Shown: positions 17,768-25,669, counted from the stretch's first letter. The stretch: 64,000 bases of DNA from Streptomyces sp. CB02058 (GCF_001905505.1 NZ_LIPG01000003.1:248001-312000); one strand, 5' to 3'. The notes: a model not told the origin generated them from the sequence alone. Numbers and translations are program-made.

Positions 17768-17811
17768 AGCGTATCGTTTGAGTGACGGTAGTCAACGGTC
17801 CGCGATAAGTC
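17768..17811. promoter_or_regulatory. divergent promoters with TGAC-N4-GTCA operator
   Basis: The palindrome TGAC-GGTA-GTCA lies at 17783-17794. On the minus strand, -35 TTGACT (17790-17795) and -10 TACGCT (17768-17773) are 16 bp apart and point to the ligase. On the plus strand, GTGACG (17782-17787) and TAAGTC (17806-17811) are 18 bp apart, the same geometry as at 10674-10703, and point to the acyl-CoA dehydrogenase. Both -35 elements overlap the palindrome, so one bound repressor could silence both directions. Confidence 0.65.
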
Positions 17812-17831
17812 GTGACAAGAGAGGCGCCGGT

Positions 17832-18965
17832 ATGACGGCATTCTCCCTCGATCCCGGTCAAACCGCCTGGTGCGAGGAGCTGTACGCCCTCGCCCGCGAC
17901 GAGCTGCGGCCCCTCGCCGAGAAGGGCGAACCCGGCCGGGTGAACCGCCCGCTCGTCGCCGCCCTCGGCGGACTGGGCCTGCTGGACAGACTCCTCGGCT
18001 CCGGCGCGCTCGACCTCTGCCTGCTGCGCGAATCACTCGCGCGGGGCTGCACCGAGGCGGAGACCGCACTCGCGCTCCAGGGGCTCGGCGCGGGACCGGT
18101 CCGGCAGGCGGGCACCGAGGCCCAGCGCGCACGCTGGCTCCCCGAGGTGCGCGCGGGCCGCGCCGTCGCGGCCTTCGCCCTCAGCGAGCCGGGCGCCGGG
18201 TCCGACGCGGCGGCCCTCGCCCTGGCGGCCCGGCCAGGCCCCGGCGGTGACGGCTGGCGGCTCACCGGCGAGAAGTGCTGGATCTCCAACGCCCCGGAGG
18301 CCGACTTCTACACGGTGTTCGCGCGGACGGGCGAGGGCCCCGGAGCCCGAGGCGTCACCGCGTTCCTGGTCCCCGCCGACCGTCCCGGACTCACCGGCAC
18401 GGCCCTGGACATGCTGTCCCCGCACCCCATCGGGGCGCTGGACCTCGACGGCGTACCCGTGACGGCCGACGACGTCCTCGGGGAGCCGGGCCGGGGCTTC
18501 CGGGTCGCCATGGACACCCTGAACCTCTTCCGGCCCAGCGTCGGGGCGTTCGCCGTCGGCATGGCGCGGGCCGCGCTCGACGCCACCCTGGAGCACACCG
18601 CGCGGCGCACCGCCTTCGGCGGCCCGCTCAAGGAACTCCAGGCCGTCTCCCACCAGGTCGCCGAGATGGCCACCCGCACCGAGGCCGCCCGTCTCCTGGT
18701 GTACGCCGCCGCCGCGGCCCACGACGCGGGGGAGCCCGGAGTGCCCGGGCGCGCCGCGATGGCCAAGCTGTACGCCACCGAGACCGCGCAGTACGTCGTC
18801 GACGCGGCCGTCCAGCTGCACGGCGCCCGCGCCCTGCGCCGGGGCCATCTGCTCGAACATCTCTACCGGGAGGTCCGCGCGCCCCGGATCTACGAGGGCG
18901 CGACCGAGGTGCAGCGCACGATCATCGCCAAGGAGCTGTACGCGACCCAGGAGACGCCCGCATGA
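17832..18965 (+). CDS. acyl-CoA dehydrogenase family protein
   Basis: This is a 377-residue FAD flavoprotein. The family signatures are AFALSEPGAGSDAAAL near residue 120 and KCWISNAPEADFY (substrate and flavin contacts), with the catalytic-base region IYEGATEVQRTIIAKEL near residue 355. It would oxidise a ring-derived CoA thioester in this pathway. I start it at ATG 17832. A GTG at 17778 lies in the operator. The ridA start overlaps its stop by 4 nt. An acyl-CoA dehydrogenase beside an enoyl-CoA hydratase points to a beta-oxidation-like phase after the ring has lost its aromaticity. Confidence 0.9.
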   Translation: MTAFSLDPGQTAWCEELYALARDELRPLAEKGEPGRVNRPLVAALGGLGLLDRLLGSGALDLCLLRESLARGCTEAETALALQGLGAGPVRQAGTEAQRARWLPEVRAGRAVAAFALSEPGAGSDAAALALAARPGPGGDGWRLTGEKCWISNAPEADFYTVFARTGEGPGARGVTAFLVPADRPGLTGTALDMLSPHPIGALDLDGVPVTADDVLGEPGRGFRVAMDTLNLFRPSVGAFAVGMARAALDATLEHTARRTAFGGPLKELQAVSHQVAEMATRTEAARLLVYAAAAAHDAGEPGVPGRAAMAKLYATETAQYVVDAAVQLHGARALRRGHLLEHLYREVRAPRIYEGATEVQRTIIAKELYATQETPA

Positions 18966-19363
18966 ACCCGCTCACCCGGATCAACCCCACCGAACTCGCC
19001 CCGCCCACGGGCTTCTCGCACGCCGTCACGGCGACCGGCGGCCGGCTGGCCTTCCTCGCCGGCCAGACCGCGCTCGACGGGGACGGGAAGGTCGTCGGCG
19101 CCACGCTCCCCGAGCAGTTCGAGACCGCGCTGGGCAATCTCCTGACCGCCCTGCGAGCGGCGGGCGGCGCCCCGTCCTCCCTGGCCCGGATCACCGTCTA
19201 CGCCACCGACATCGCGGACTACCGCGCCCACGCCCCCGAACTGGGCGAGATCTGGCGCCGGCTGGCGGGGCGCGAGTACCCGGCCATGGCCGTCATCGGG
19301 GCGACCAGGCTCTGGGACGAACAGGCGATGGTCGAGCTCGACGGCATCGCCGTACTGGACTGA
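18962..19363 (+). CDS. RidA family (YjgF/YER057c) enamine/imine deaminase
   Basis: The 133-residue protein has the RidA fold motifs FLAGQTALDGDGKV, ARITVYATDIADY and VIGATRLWDEQAMVELDGIAV. The arginine in GATRL corresponds to the active-site arginine of catalytically competent RidA proteins. RidA hydrolyses reactive enamines and imines. It is coupled by a 4-nt overlap to the acyl-CoA dehydrogenase. A deaminase is expected if the ring substrate carries an amino group but has no obvious job in salicylate degradation. Confidence 0.92.
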   Translation: MNPLTRINPTELAPPTGFSHAVTATGGRLAFLAGQTALDGDGKVVGATLPEQFETALGNLLTALRAAGGAPSSLARITVYATDIADYRAHAPELGEIWRRLAGREYPAMAVIGATRLWDEQAMVELDGIAVLD

Positions 19364-19370
19364 GCGGGAA

Positions 19371-19414
19371 CGCGGGAGGGGCGGCGCGGCACACGCCGCA
19401 CCGCCCCTCCCGCG
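19371..19414. terminator. bidirectional terminator between ridA and the FAD monooxygenase gene
   Basis: The 20-nt arm 19371-19390 (beginning cgcgggaggggcgg) is complementary to 19395-19414 with one mismatch and an ACAC loop. It sits between convergent genes and can serve both strands. Confidence 0.85.
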
Positions 19415-19481
19415 TGACGCGGACCGAGCCGATTCTTTCGGATCAGGCGTCGCGAGCCCGGCAAGATCCGGAAGAGACGGA

Positions 19482-20615
19482 CTAGTACGGCTTGACCAGC
19501 ACGTGTGCGGCGCCCGGCATGCCGACCTTCAGGAGCTCGTCCTCCTCGGGCGTCGTCGCACTGCCCGTCTCCTCCTTGAGGATCGCGCGCGAGAGGTTCT
19601 GCACGAACATCGCGCGGGGGCGGCGGCGCTCCTCCCAGGCGGCGAGCGCCGCGGGCACGTCCGCCCCGGCGTCCAGCGACTCGGCGAGCACCAGCGCGTC
19701 CTCCACCGCCATCGCCGCGCCCTGCGCGAGGTTCGGGGTGCTCGCGTGCGCGGCGTCACCGGCGATGACGATCCGACCGACGTGCCAGGGCTCGTCCACC
19801 GTGACCTGCGAGATGCGCGAGTACACGACGCCGTCCGCCGACGTCACCTCGGCCAGGGCCTCGGCGACGGGCCCGCCGAACGCGGCCAGGCGCTCCGCGA
19901 GCTCCTCGTGCGCCCGCGCGGGGTCCGGGCGGAAGTCCGGCTCCTCGGCGGTCACGGCCGCCAGATACATCAGCTCGTCCGTGATCGGGGTGAGCAGCGC
20001 CTTGGTGGACGACCGGCCCGTGCTCACGACGACACCCTGGACCTCGGGCAGCCGGTCCACGGTGACCCGCCAGTTGGCGAAGCCCGTGTACTCGGGCGCG
20101 AAGCGGTCGCCGTACAGCCGGGTCCGCAGCGGGGAACCGATGCCGTCGAAGCCGACGACCAGGTCCCAGCGGGCGGAGGTGCCGTCGGACAGGGTGACGT
20201 CGACCCCCGAGCCGTCGTCCGCCAGTTCGGCGATCGTCGTACCGAAGCGGATCGGTACCCCGGCCGCCTCGGTGGCGGCGCCCAGCACCTCGGCCAGGGC
20301 GGGGCGCGGGATGCCGTTGCTGGCGGGGGCGCCGTCCATCCGGGGCTGCGGGATCTTGGCGAGCGTGGCGCCGGCCGGGTCGCAGATGGTCAGCACCTCC
20401 CACTCGAAGCCGGCCGCCACACAGGCGTCGAGGACGCCGATCTCACGCATGACGTGCAGAGCGTTGGACGGCTGGATGATGCCGACGCCGAGTGCGTCCA
20501 GCTCGTCGCGGAGTTCGACGACCTCGACGGTGTGACCGCGCCGGGCCAGCGCGACGGCGAGCGTCAGCCCGCCTATGCCGCCGCCGTGTACCAGTACACG
20601 CAGGGGTGTTGCCAT
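19482..20615 (-). CDS. FAD-dependent aromatic monooxygenase (UbiH/PHBH-like)
   Basis: The 377-residue flavoprotein hydroxylase has VHGGGIGGLTLAVALARRGH at the N-terminus (FAD dinucleotide fold), a central DG motif in LVVGFDGIGSPLR and the FAD-ribityl motif VIAGDAAHASTPNLAQGA. It acts on an unknown aromatic or polyketide-like substrate with NAD(P)H and oxygen. The ATG has GGAG upstream. It starts only 51 nt after the cvnD stop on the same strand, the position where some conservons carry cytochrome P450 genes. It may therefore belong to the conservon operon rather than to the aromatic locus, from which a strong terminator separates it. Confidence 0.88.
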   Translation of the reverse strand: MATPLRVLVHGGGIGGLTLAVALARRGHTVEVVELRDELDALGVGIIQPSNALHVMREIGVLDACVAAGFEWEVLTICDPAGATLAKIPQPRMDGAPASNGIPRPALAEVLGAATEAAGVPIRFGTTIAELADDGSGVDVTLSDGTSARWDLVVGFDGIGSPLRTRLYGDRFAPEYTGFANWRVTVDRLPEVQGVVVSTGRSSTKALLTPITDELMYLAAVTAEEPDFRPDPARAHEELAERLAAFGGPVAEALAEVTSADGVVYSRISQVTVDEPWHVGRIVIAGDAAHASTPNLAQGAAMAVEDALVLAESLDAGADVPAALAAWEERRRPRAMFVQNLSRAILKEETGSATTPEEDELLKVGMPGAAHVLVKPY

Positions 20616-20666
20616 CTCAGATTTCTCCAGGCGGGAAAGGAATTGAAGGGAAGAGGGAGGGGCGGC

Positions 20667-21236
20667 TCAGCCGACCGCCGCCGGCAGGCTCATCAGGTGG
20701 TCGACGAGTGCGAGCAGCACATCGCGGCCGAAGTGCCGCTCCCGGACGTCGCCGATCAGCAGCGGAACATGCGGATCCAGGTCCAGAGCGGCCCGGATCT
20801 CGTCGTTCGTACGGGTGTTGTGCCCGTGGAAGCAGTTGATGGCCACCACGAAGGGGATGTCCCGGCTCTCGAAGAAGTCGATCGAGGCGAAACTCGTCTC
20901 CAGGCGCCGGGTGTCGGCGATCACGACCCCGCCGAGCGCCCCGTTGACCAGGTCGTTCCACATGAACCAGAAACGTTCCTGGCCGGGGGTGCCGAAGAGG
21001 TAGACCACCAGCTCGGGACTGACCGTGATGCGGCCGAAGTCCAGCGCCACGGTGGTGGTGTTCTTCTCGCCGACACCGGCGAGGCTGTCGACGCCGATGC
21101 TCGCCTGGGTGAGGTATTCCTCGGTGCGCAGGGGGGCGACCTCGCTGACGGCGCCCACCAGGGTGGTCTTTCCGACGCCGAAGCCACCGGCTATGAGGAT
21201 CTTGACGGCGGAAGGCGCCGTCTGACTGGTTGTCAT
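20667..21236 (-). CDS. cvnD: conservon GTP-binding protein CvnD
   Basis: The 189-residue small GTPase of the MglA/conservon type has the Walker A loop GGFGVGKTT near residue 17, a switch region VALDFGRI, and FGTPGQERFWFMW for the G3 box. CvnD works with CvnA-C in a membrane-associated complex reminiscent of eukaryotic G-protein signalling, and affects differentiation or antibiotic production in studied cases. It starts 6 nt after cvnC. Confidence 0.93.
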   Translation of the reverse strand: MTTSQTAPSAVKILIAGGFGVGKTTLVGAVSEVAPLRTEEYLTQASIGVDSLAGVGEKNTTTVALDFGRITVSPELVVYLFGTPGQERFWFMWNDLVNGALGGVVIADTRRLETSFASIDFFESRDIPFVVAINCFHGHNTRTNDEIRAALDLDPHVPLLIGDVRERHFGRDVLLALVDHLMSLPAAVG

Positions 21237-21242
21237 CTTGGG

Positions 21243-21650
21243 TCAGAGTCTCCGGAGTCCGTCACGTACGGCGGCCAGCAGGCCCATGTCGGCCCCGCCG
21301 GACGCCCGGGCCACCATCAGGGGAGCGCGGGCCAGCAGCAGGCCCTGGCCGACCAGGTCGGCCAGCAGGATCTTGGTCACCGAGACCGGCAGGTCGAGGC
21401 CCGCCGCGACCTCGGCGACCGCCGCGGGCCGGCGGCAGCGGTCCAGGATCATGCGGTGCTCCGGCTGGAGCCGGCCACCGCGCAGCGGGGTGCCGTGCTC
21501 GTCCACCGCCTCGTCGGCGGTGGTGAGCACGGTGATGAGGCTGAAGTCGTCCCGCTCGGGTGCGGTCCGGCCACGGGTGATCGTGTACGGGCGCACCATC
21601 GTGCCCGCGCCGTCCTCCTCGGCCTCGTCCTCGTCCCAGTAGGACCTCAC
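21243..21650 (-). CDS. cvnC: conservon DUF742 protein CvnC
   Basis: The 135-residue protein has the DUF742 core MVRPYTITRGRT, HRMILDRCRRPAAVAEVAAG and VTKILLADLVGQGLL, a winged-helix-like region. It starts at GTG 21650, which overlaps the cvnB stop by 4 nt. It acts in the cvn complex and its biochemical role is unknown. Confidence 0.92.
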   Translation of the reverse strand: MRSYWDEDEAEEDGAGTMVRPYTITRGRTAPERDDFSLITVLTTADEAVDEHGTPLRGGRLQPEHRMILDRCRRPAAVAEVAAGLDLPVSVTKILLADLVGQGLLLARAPLMVARASGGADMGLLAAVRDGLRRL

Positions 21651-22084
21651 GCCCGCTGCCCGTCCCCGGTACCGAAGGCGTCGAAGTCACCGCGCGCGGG
21701 GGCGGTGAGCTTCTGGCCGACCTGCTGGACGAGGTTGTGCATCGCCAGCGACATCACCTCGGCGTCGACCTCCTGGGAGGCGACGACGGCGAGGTGGGTG
21801 CCCTGGCCGGCCGCGATGATGAAGAGCCACAGATCGGCCAGCTCGACGATCACCTGGTGCACCGAACCGCCGTCGAAGAGCTGGCCGACCCCACGGGCGA
21901 GGCTCTGCTGGCCGGTGCATATCGCGGCGAGCCGCTCGGCGTCGGCACGTTCGATGGTGCGCGAGTGGCTCACCACCAGTCCGTCGTCGGACAGCAGCAC
22001 GGCGTTCAGTGTCTCGGCCACCGAGTCCACCAGACCGTCGAGCAGCCAGTCCAGGTCCTGGAGGGTGGCGGTTGTGCGTGTCAT
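21647..22084 (-). CDS. cvnB: conservon roadblock/LC7 protein CvnB
   Basis: The 145-residue Roadblock/LC7 domain protein (LDWLLDGLVDSVAETLNAVLLSDDGL near the start) resembles MglB, the GTPase-activating partner of bacterial small GTPases. It probably regulates CvnD. The start overlaps the cvnA stop by 4 nt, so the order cvnA-B-C-D is translationally linked. Confidence 0.93.
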   Translation of the reverse strand: MTRTTATLQDLDWLLDGLVDSVAETLNAVLLSDDGLVVSHSRTIERADAERLAAICTGQQSLARGVGQLFDGGSVHQVIVELADLWLFIIAAGQGTHLAVVASQEVDAEVMSLAMHNLVQQVGQKLTAPARGDFDAFGTGDGQRA

Positions 22085-24969
22085 GACCGTTCTTCTCTCG
22101 TAGGGGAGGGTGCGGTGGGGGCGGGGCCCGACGGCTCCTCGGCCGCACGTGCCGCGCGCGAGCGCCGCTGGAATGCCCCGATCGCGGCACCGGCCCGCCG
22201 GGGGACGGGGCGCAGCAGCGGGTTCTCGTCCCAGGCCGGGGGCTTGGGCGGGGCTGTCCGGGAGGCCGGGTCCACCCGGAGCTCGTCCACCAGGCTGGCC
22301 TGGCGTACGCGGCGGGGGAGCGGGGGCTCCCCTCCCGCCGCCGGAAGTGCGGGGAGCGGGGCCGGAGCCGCGGGCGGGGTCTCGGGACCGGCCGCACCGT
22401 AGGCGTGCGCGGCGGTCTCGTCCGGGGCCGGGTAGGACCGCGGGTAGGACGGCTCGGGGGCCGGGTACTCCTCGGCCGGCTCCGCGTACGCGTGCCCGGG
22501 GACGGGGTACTGGCCCGCGGCCGTCATGTACGGCTGCTCCTGACCGGCGTACGGCTGCCCGGCCCCGGGGTAGGGGCCCTCGGCGTACGGCTGTTCCGGC
22601 GCCGGGTAGGCGGGGACGGCCGTGGTGTACGTCTGGTCCGCGTCGGCCGTCGCGTACGGCCGGCCGGCCTCGGCGTACGGCTGTTCCGGCGCCGGGTAGG
22701 CGGAGCCGGCCGCGGTGTAGGTCCGGTCCGCCTCACCCGTCGCGTACGGCTGGTCCGCCTCGGCGTACGGGGCCGCGTCCGGGGTGTAGGACGGCCCGTC
22801 CGGGGTGTAGGGCTGTGCGTCCGGCGGGAAGGGCTGTCCGGGTACCGGGAACGGGTCGCCGGAGCCGCCGTACGGCTGCTCGGGGACCGGCTGTTCCTGC
22901 TCCGGGGGCCGCGTCCTGGCGGCGTGGTCGGCCAAGGCGGTGACCCCGGCCATCGCGCGTCCCTGCACCCGGGTCGGCAGTGCGCCGGGGGCCGCGGGCG
23001 CGGCCATCGGCGGCTGTTCGTCCACGGGGGACGTGGCCGCCGAGGGGACGGCGGCGGGGCGGGAGCCCGGCTCGGGCACCGTCAGCGCGTCGGGGACGAG
23101 GACGACCACGCGGGTCCCGCCGAAGGCGGAGGGCCGGAACTCGACCCGCAGGCCGTACTGGTCGGCGAGGCGCGAGATCACGTAGAGGCCGAGCCTGATG
23201 TCCTCCGAGTGGGCCAGCACGTCCATCCGGGGCGGACGGCTCATCAGCTCGTTGGCCTCGGCGAGCTGTTCCTCCTCCATGCCCAGGCCGCGGTCCTCGA
23301 CCTCGATGGCCAGGCCCCGGCTCACCTTCGCCGCCCGGACCTCGACCGGGCTCGGCGGACGGGAGAAGCTCAGCGCGTTCTCGATCAGCTCGGCCAGGAC
23401 GTGGGAGACCGGGCCGACGGCCCGCTCGGCGAGCCACGGGGCGCCGTCGAGGTCCAGCACCACGCGGCGGTAGTCCTGCACCTCGCCCTGCGCGGACCGC
23501 ATGACGTCCAGCAGCGGGACGGGCTTGCGCCAGCGCCGGTGCGGCGAACCGCCGGCGAGGATCACGAGGTTCTCCTCGTAACGCCGCAGACGCGCCGTCA
23601 GGTGGTCCAGGTCGAAGAGGCCGTCGAGCACCTCCGGGTCCTCGTGCTTGCGCTCCAGCTCGTCCAGCTTCTTGAGCTGCTGTCCGATCAGCTGCTGGGT
23701 ACGGCGCGCGATGCGCTGAAGGAGCCGCTCGAAGCCGCGGTGCTGGTCGGCCTGCCTGACCGCGGCCTGGAGGGCGCTGGTGCGGGCCTGGTTGAGCGCG
23801 CCGCCGAGCCGGGTGAGCTCGTCGCCGCCCTCGCCCGGGGTCTCGATCGCGCGGGCCTCGGCCTCGACGTCGATCTTCTCGCCCTGGGCCAGCCGGTCGA
23901 CGACGTCCGGCAGTGCCTTCTCCAGCTCCTCGGCCCGCTCCTGGAGTCCGGAGATGCGCCGGCGGAGGTTACGGGTGAGGCGCCAGGTGGTCCAGACGAC
24001 CGCGACGACGGCGAGCAGACCGACGACCGAGGTGATGATCATCTTGGTGAGCAGGGACATGACGGTGCCCTTGCCGGTCACCATGACCGCGTCGGTGCGC
24101 TGTTCCAGCAGATCGACCAGCTGCGGGGTGACACCGTCCATGGCCTTGCGCCAGGCCTTCTCGTCGGCGTCGAGCGCGACGAATCCGGACCGGTCGGCCT
24201 CGGCCGGGCGGAGCACCTGCTCCTCGATCTCGGTCTTGGCGGCCCAGGCGGAGCTCTCCGTCAGCTTCTGCCACTGGTCCCGCTCGTCCTCGGGAAGGTA
24301 GGGGACGACCTTGGTCCCGGCCTGGAACGCCTGGCCGGAGACCTCCTTGCGTACCTCCTGGAGGTCCTCCGTGCTGAGCTTGCCCTTGGGCCAGCCGCGC
24401 GCCAGGATCGCGTCCGAGCGGGAGATCATCTCCTTCGCCCAGAAGAGGTCCACCAGCGGCTGTCCGAGCGTGGTCACCTCGCCGTTGTCCACATGGCTGA
24501 GGGCCGCGAACAGCTTGAGGTCCACGGCGATCAGGTCGGTGTAGTAGCCGTAGACCACCGCCTGCTGGTCCCCGTCGCCCTCGTCGACCAGGGAGCGCTG
24601 GGCGGGCAGCTGGGTGATGGCCTCCCGGGCCTTGCCGACGGCCTCGCGCACCTCTTCGGGCGCGTCGTCCGCGGTCACATCCGAAAGCGACTGAAAGGTT
24701 TTGATCGCCTCATCGGTGAGTGTGCGCTGCTGCTTCAGCGCCGTGGTGGAGTCATCGGGACGAGCCAGCGCTTCCGCGCTGAGCCGGCGCTCCTCCTGCA
24801 GGTTGTAGTACACGATGTTGGACGGTTGGCCCGCTTGTTCGGCCAAGAGTCCCTGGGCTGCCTGGCGTTGAAAGTCCAGGAGTGTCTGACCACTGGTGAC
24901 GGCCCACAGGGCTGCCAGTGCTACTCCGGGGACGATGGCCAGTACGAGGAGGGCTGTCCGCAACGACAT
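22081..24969 (-). CDS. cvnA: conservon sensor histidine-kinase-like protein CvnA
   Basis: The 962-residue membrane protein begins with a signal-anchor (LRTALLVLAIVPGVALAAL). An extracytoplasmic nitrate-sensor-like helical domain follows to about residue 300, then a second transmembrane segment (MIITSVVGLLAVVAVVW), a HAMP-like coiled region and a GHKL ATPase domain. The ATPase boxes are ELIENALSFSRPPS, VEDRGLGM and LGLYVISRLADQYG. No standard phosphorylatable H-box is evident. The C-terminal third is a low-complexity Pro/Tyr/Ala tail with repeated EQPYAE and YPAPEQPY units. ATG 24969 lacks a ribosome site. A CTG at 25008, in frame and 6 nt after AAGGAG, may be the true start. Confidence 0.93.
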   Translation of the reverse strand: MSLRTALLVLAIVPGVALAALWAVTSGQTLLDFQRQAAQGLLAEQAGQPSNIVYYNLQEERRLSAEALARPDDSTTALKQQRTLTDEAIKTFQSLSDVTADDAPEEVREAVGKAREAITQLPAQRSLVDEGDGDQQAVVYGYYTDLIAVDLKLFAALSHVDNGEVTTLGQPLVDLFWAKEMISRSDAILARGWPKGKLSTEDLQEVRKEVSGQAFQAGTKVVPYLPEDERDQWQKLTESSAWAAKTEIEEQVLRPAEADRSGFVALDADEKAWRKAMDGVTPQLVDLLEQRTDAVMVTGKGTVMSLLTKMIITSVVGLLAVVAVVWTTWRLTRNLRRRISGLQERAEELEKALPDVVDRLAQGEKIDVEAEARAIETPGEGGDELTRLGGALNQARTSALQAAVRQADQHRGFERLLQRIARRTQQLIGQQLKKLDELERKHEDPEVLDGLFDLDHLTARLRRYEENLVILAGGSPHRRWRKPVPLLDVMRSAQGEVQDYRRVVLDLDGAPWLAERAVGPVSHVLAELIENALSFSRPPSPVEVRAAKVSRGLAIEVEDRGLGMEEEQLAEANELMSRPPRMDVLAHSEDIRLGLYVISRLADQYGLRVEFRPSAFGGTRVVVLVPDALTVPEPGSRPAAVPSAATSPVDEQPPMAAPAAPGALPTRVQGRAMAGVTALADHAARTRPPEQEQPVPEQPYGGSGDPFPVPGQPFPPDAQPYTPDGPSYTPDAAPYAEADQPYATGEADRTYTAAGSAYPAPEQPYAEAGRPYATADADQTYTTAVPAYPAPEQPYAEGPYPGAGQPYAGQEQPYMTAAGQYPVPGHAYAEPAEEYPAPEPSYPRSYPAPDETAAHAYGAAGPETPPAAPAPLPALPAAGGEPPLPRRVRQASLVDELRVDPASRTAPPKPPAWDENPLLRPVPRRAGAAIGAFQRRSRAARAAEEPSGPAPTAPSPTREERS
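22581..22760. repeat. 90-bp imperfect tandem duplication in the cvnA tail
   Basis: The segments 22581-22670 and 22671-22760 are aligned copies, identical over their first 33 bp and again around gtcgcgtacgg. Each encodes a 30-residue Pro/Tyr-rich unit of the CvnA C-terminal tail. Confidence 0.8.
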
Positions 24970-25005
24970 GGGTGCCGAGTCGGTCCGCCGTGACGCGCGC
25001 GTGCG

Positions 25006-25020
25006 CAGGGGAGGCTCCTT
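25006..25020 (-). promoter_or_regulatory. ribosome-binding site with CTG start candidate for cvnA
   Basis: On the minus strand AAGGAG (25015-25020) is followed by 6 nt and then CTG (25006-25008), in frame with cvnA. No ATG, GTG or TTG exists in this frame between the upstream stop TAA and ATG 24969. A CTG start would add 13 residues, including four arginines, just before the signal-anchor. Confidence 0.5.
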
Positions 25021-25258
25021 GACGATGATGCCAGCCGGTGACTGGTCAAATACGTTGAGAACTTGGACGCGTTGATATTAGTCACAGTGCAAAAAAGAAG
25101 AGAAAGTGGCCTCACATGTGCAACACGGCGCGCTCACAACCTGCTTACGAAGCTCCGCCGAAGTGTCGGTGATGCCTGCCATGCCCGGTAGCGGCACGCA
25201 CGCTCCGGAGTGAGGCTGGTGGTGCAGGTATACGTTTCGGCCGGGGAGGCGAACCGCG
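25021..25258. other. intergenic region upstream of cvnA
   Basis: This region contains an unusually A-rich stretch (25086-25104, caaaaaagaagagaaagtg) and an AT-rich TAATAT on the minus strand (25075-25080) that could be the cvn -10 element. No -35 at good spacing was found. An antisense frame across it has poor codon character and is not called. Confidence 0.4.
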
Positions 25259-25669
25259 GTGACCGATGGACCGCCTCCGCGCGCCGCGACCGTTCCGCGC
25301 ACCACGTCCACTCCGCGCGCCGCGACCGTTCCGCGCGCCGCGACCACTCCGCATGACGTAGCCGTTCCGCATGCCGCGACCGCCCCGCACGCCGCGATCA
25401 GGTCGGCCGACGGTGCCGGGATCACGGTGCGCGACGAGGCGCGCTGCCGGTTGCGCGCCACCGGGCCCGCCCGCGGGCTGTCCGGCGAGATGCCCGACGA
25501 ACCGTCGCATCTGTCCCTGACCGCGGACCGGGTGCTCCGGCCGCGGGAGGGCGGCGCCGGGGCGGACGTGCCGGAAGAGTCCCATGTCATGCCGTGTGAC
25601 CGCGCGCTATCGGGGCAGGCGGCGCTTCATGACCGCAGCGGGACACGGGAGGACGCTCACCGGGGCTGA
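25259..25669 (+). CDS. possible small protein with hexapeptide repeats
   Basis: I do not recognise this 136-residue frame. It starts at GTG 25259, 9 nt after GGGGAGG (25243-25249). Residues 7-47 are seven consecutive hexapeptides, mostly P-R/H-A-A-T-V. The rest is hydrophilic, with two cysteines, and has no membrane segment or signal peptide. The 18-bp period is a multiple of three and the frame stays open, which supports coding. The third-position bias is weaker than in neighbours, so it may be spurious. It ends 99 nt before mrpA. Confidence 0.35.
   Translation: MTDGPPPRAATVPRTTSTPRAATVPRAATTPHDVAVPHAATAPHAAIRSADGAGITVRDEARCRLRATGPARGLSGEMPDEPSHLSLTADRVLRPREGGAGADVPEESHVMPCDRALSGQAALHDRSGTREDAHRG
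25277..25399. repeat. 18-bp repeats encoding P-(R/H)-A-A-T-V units
   Basis: Seven degenerate 18-bp units run from 25277. The first, third and fourth are nearly identical (ccgcgcgccgcgacc plus gtt or act). The later units change CGC to CAT or CAC. Confidence 0.75.

Noticed and set aside
25145..25585. Minus-strand 146-codon frame (and a 170-codon one) in the cvnA-mrpA gap
   Set aside because: Composition is extremely Gly/Arg-rich and it antisenses the hexapeptide repeats. No ribosome site was found and the codon bias is poor. The plus-strand frame is more plausible but still uncertain.
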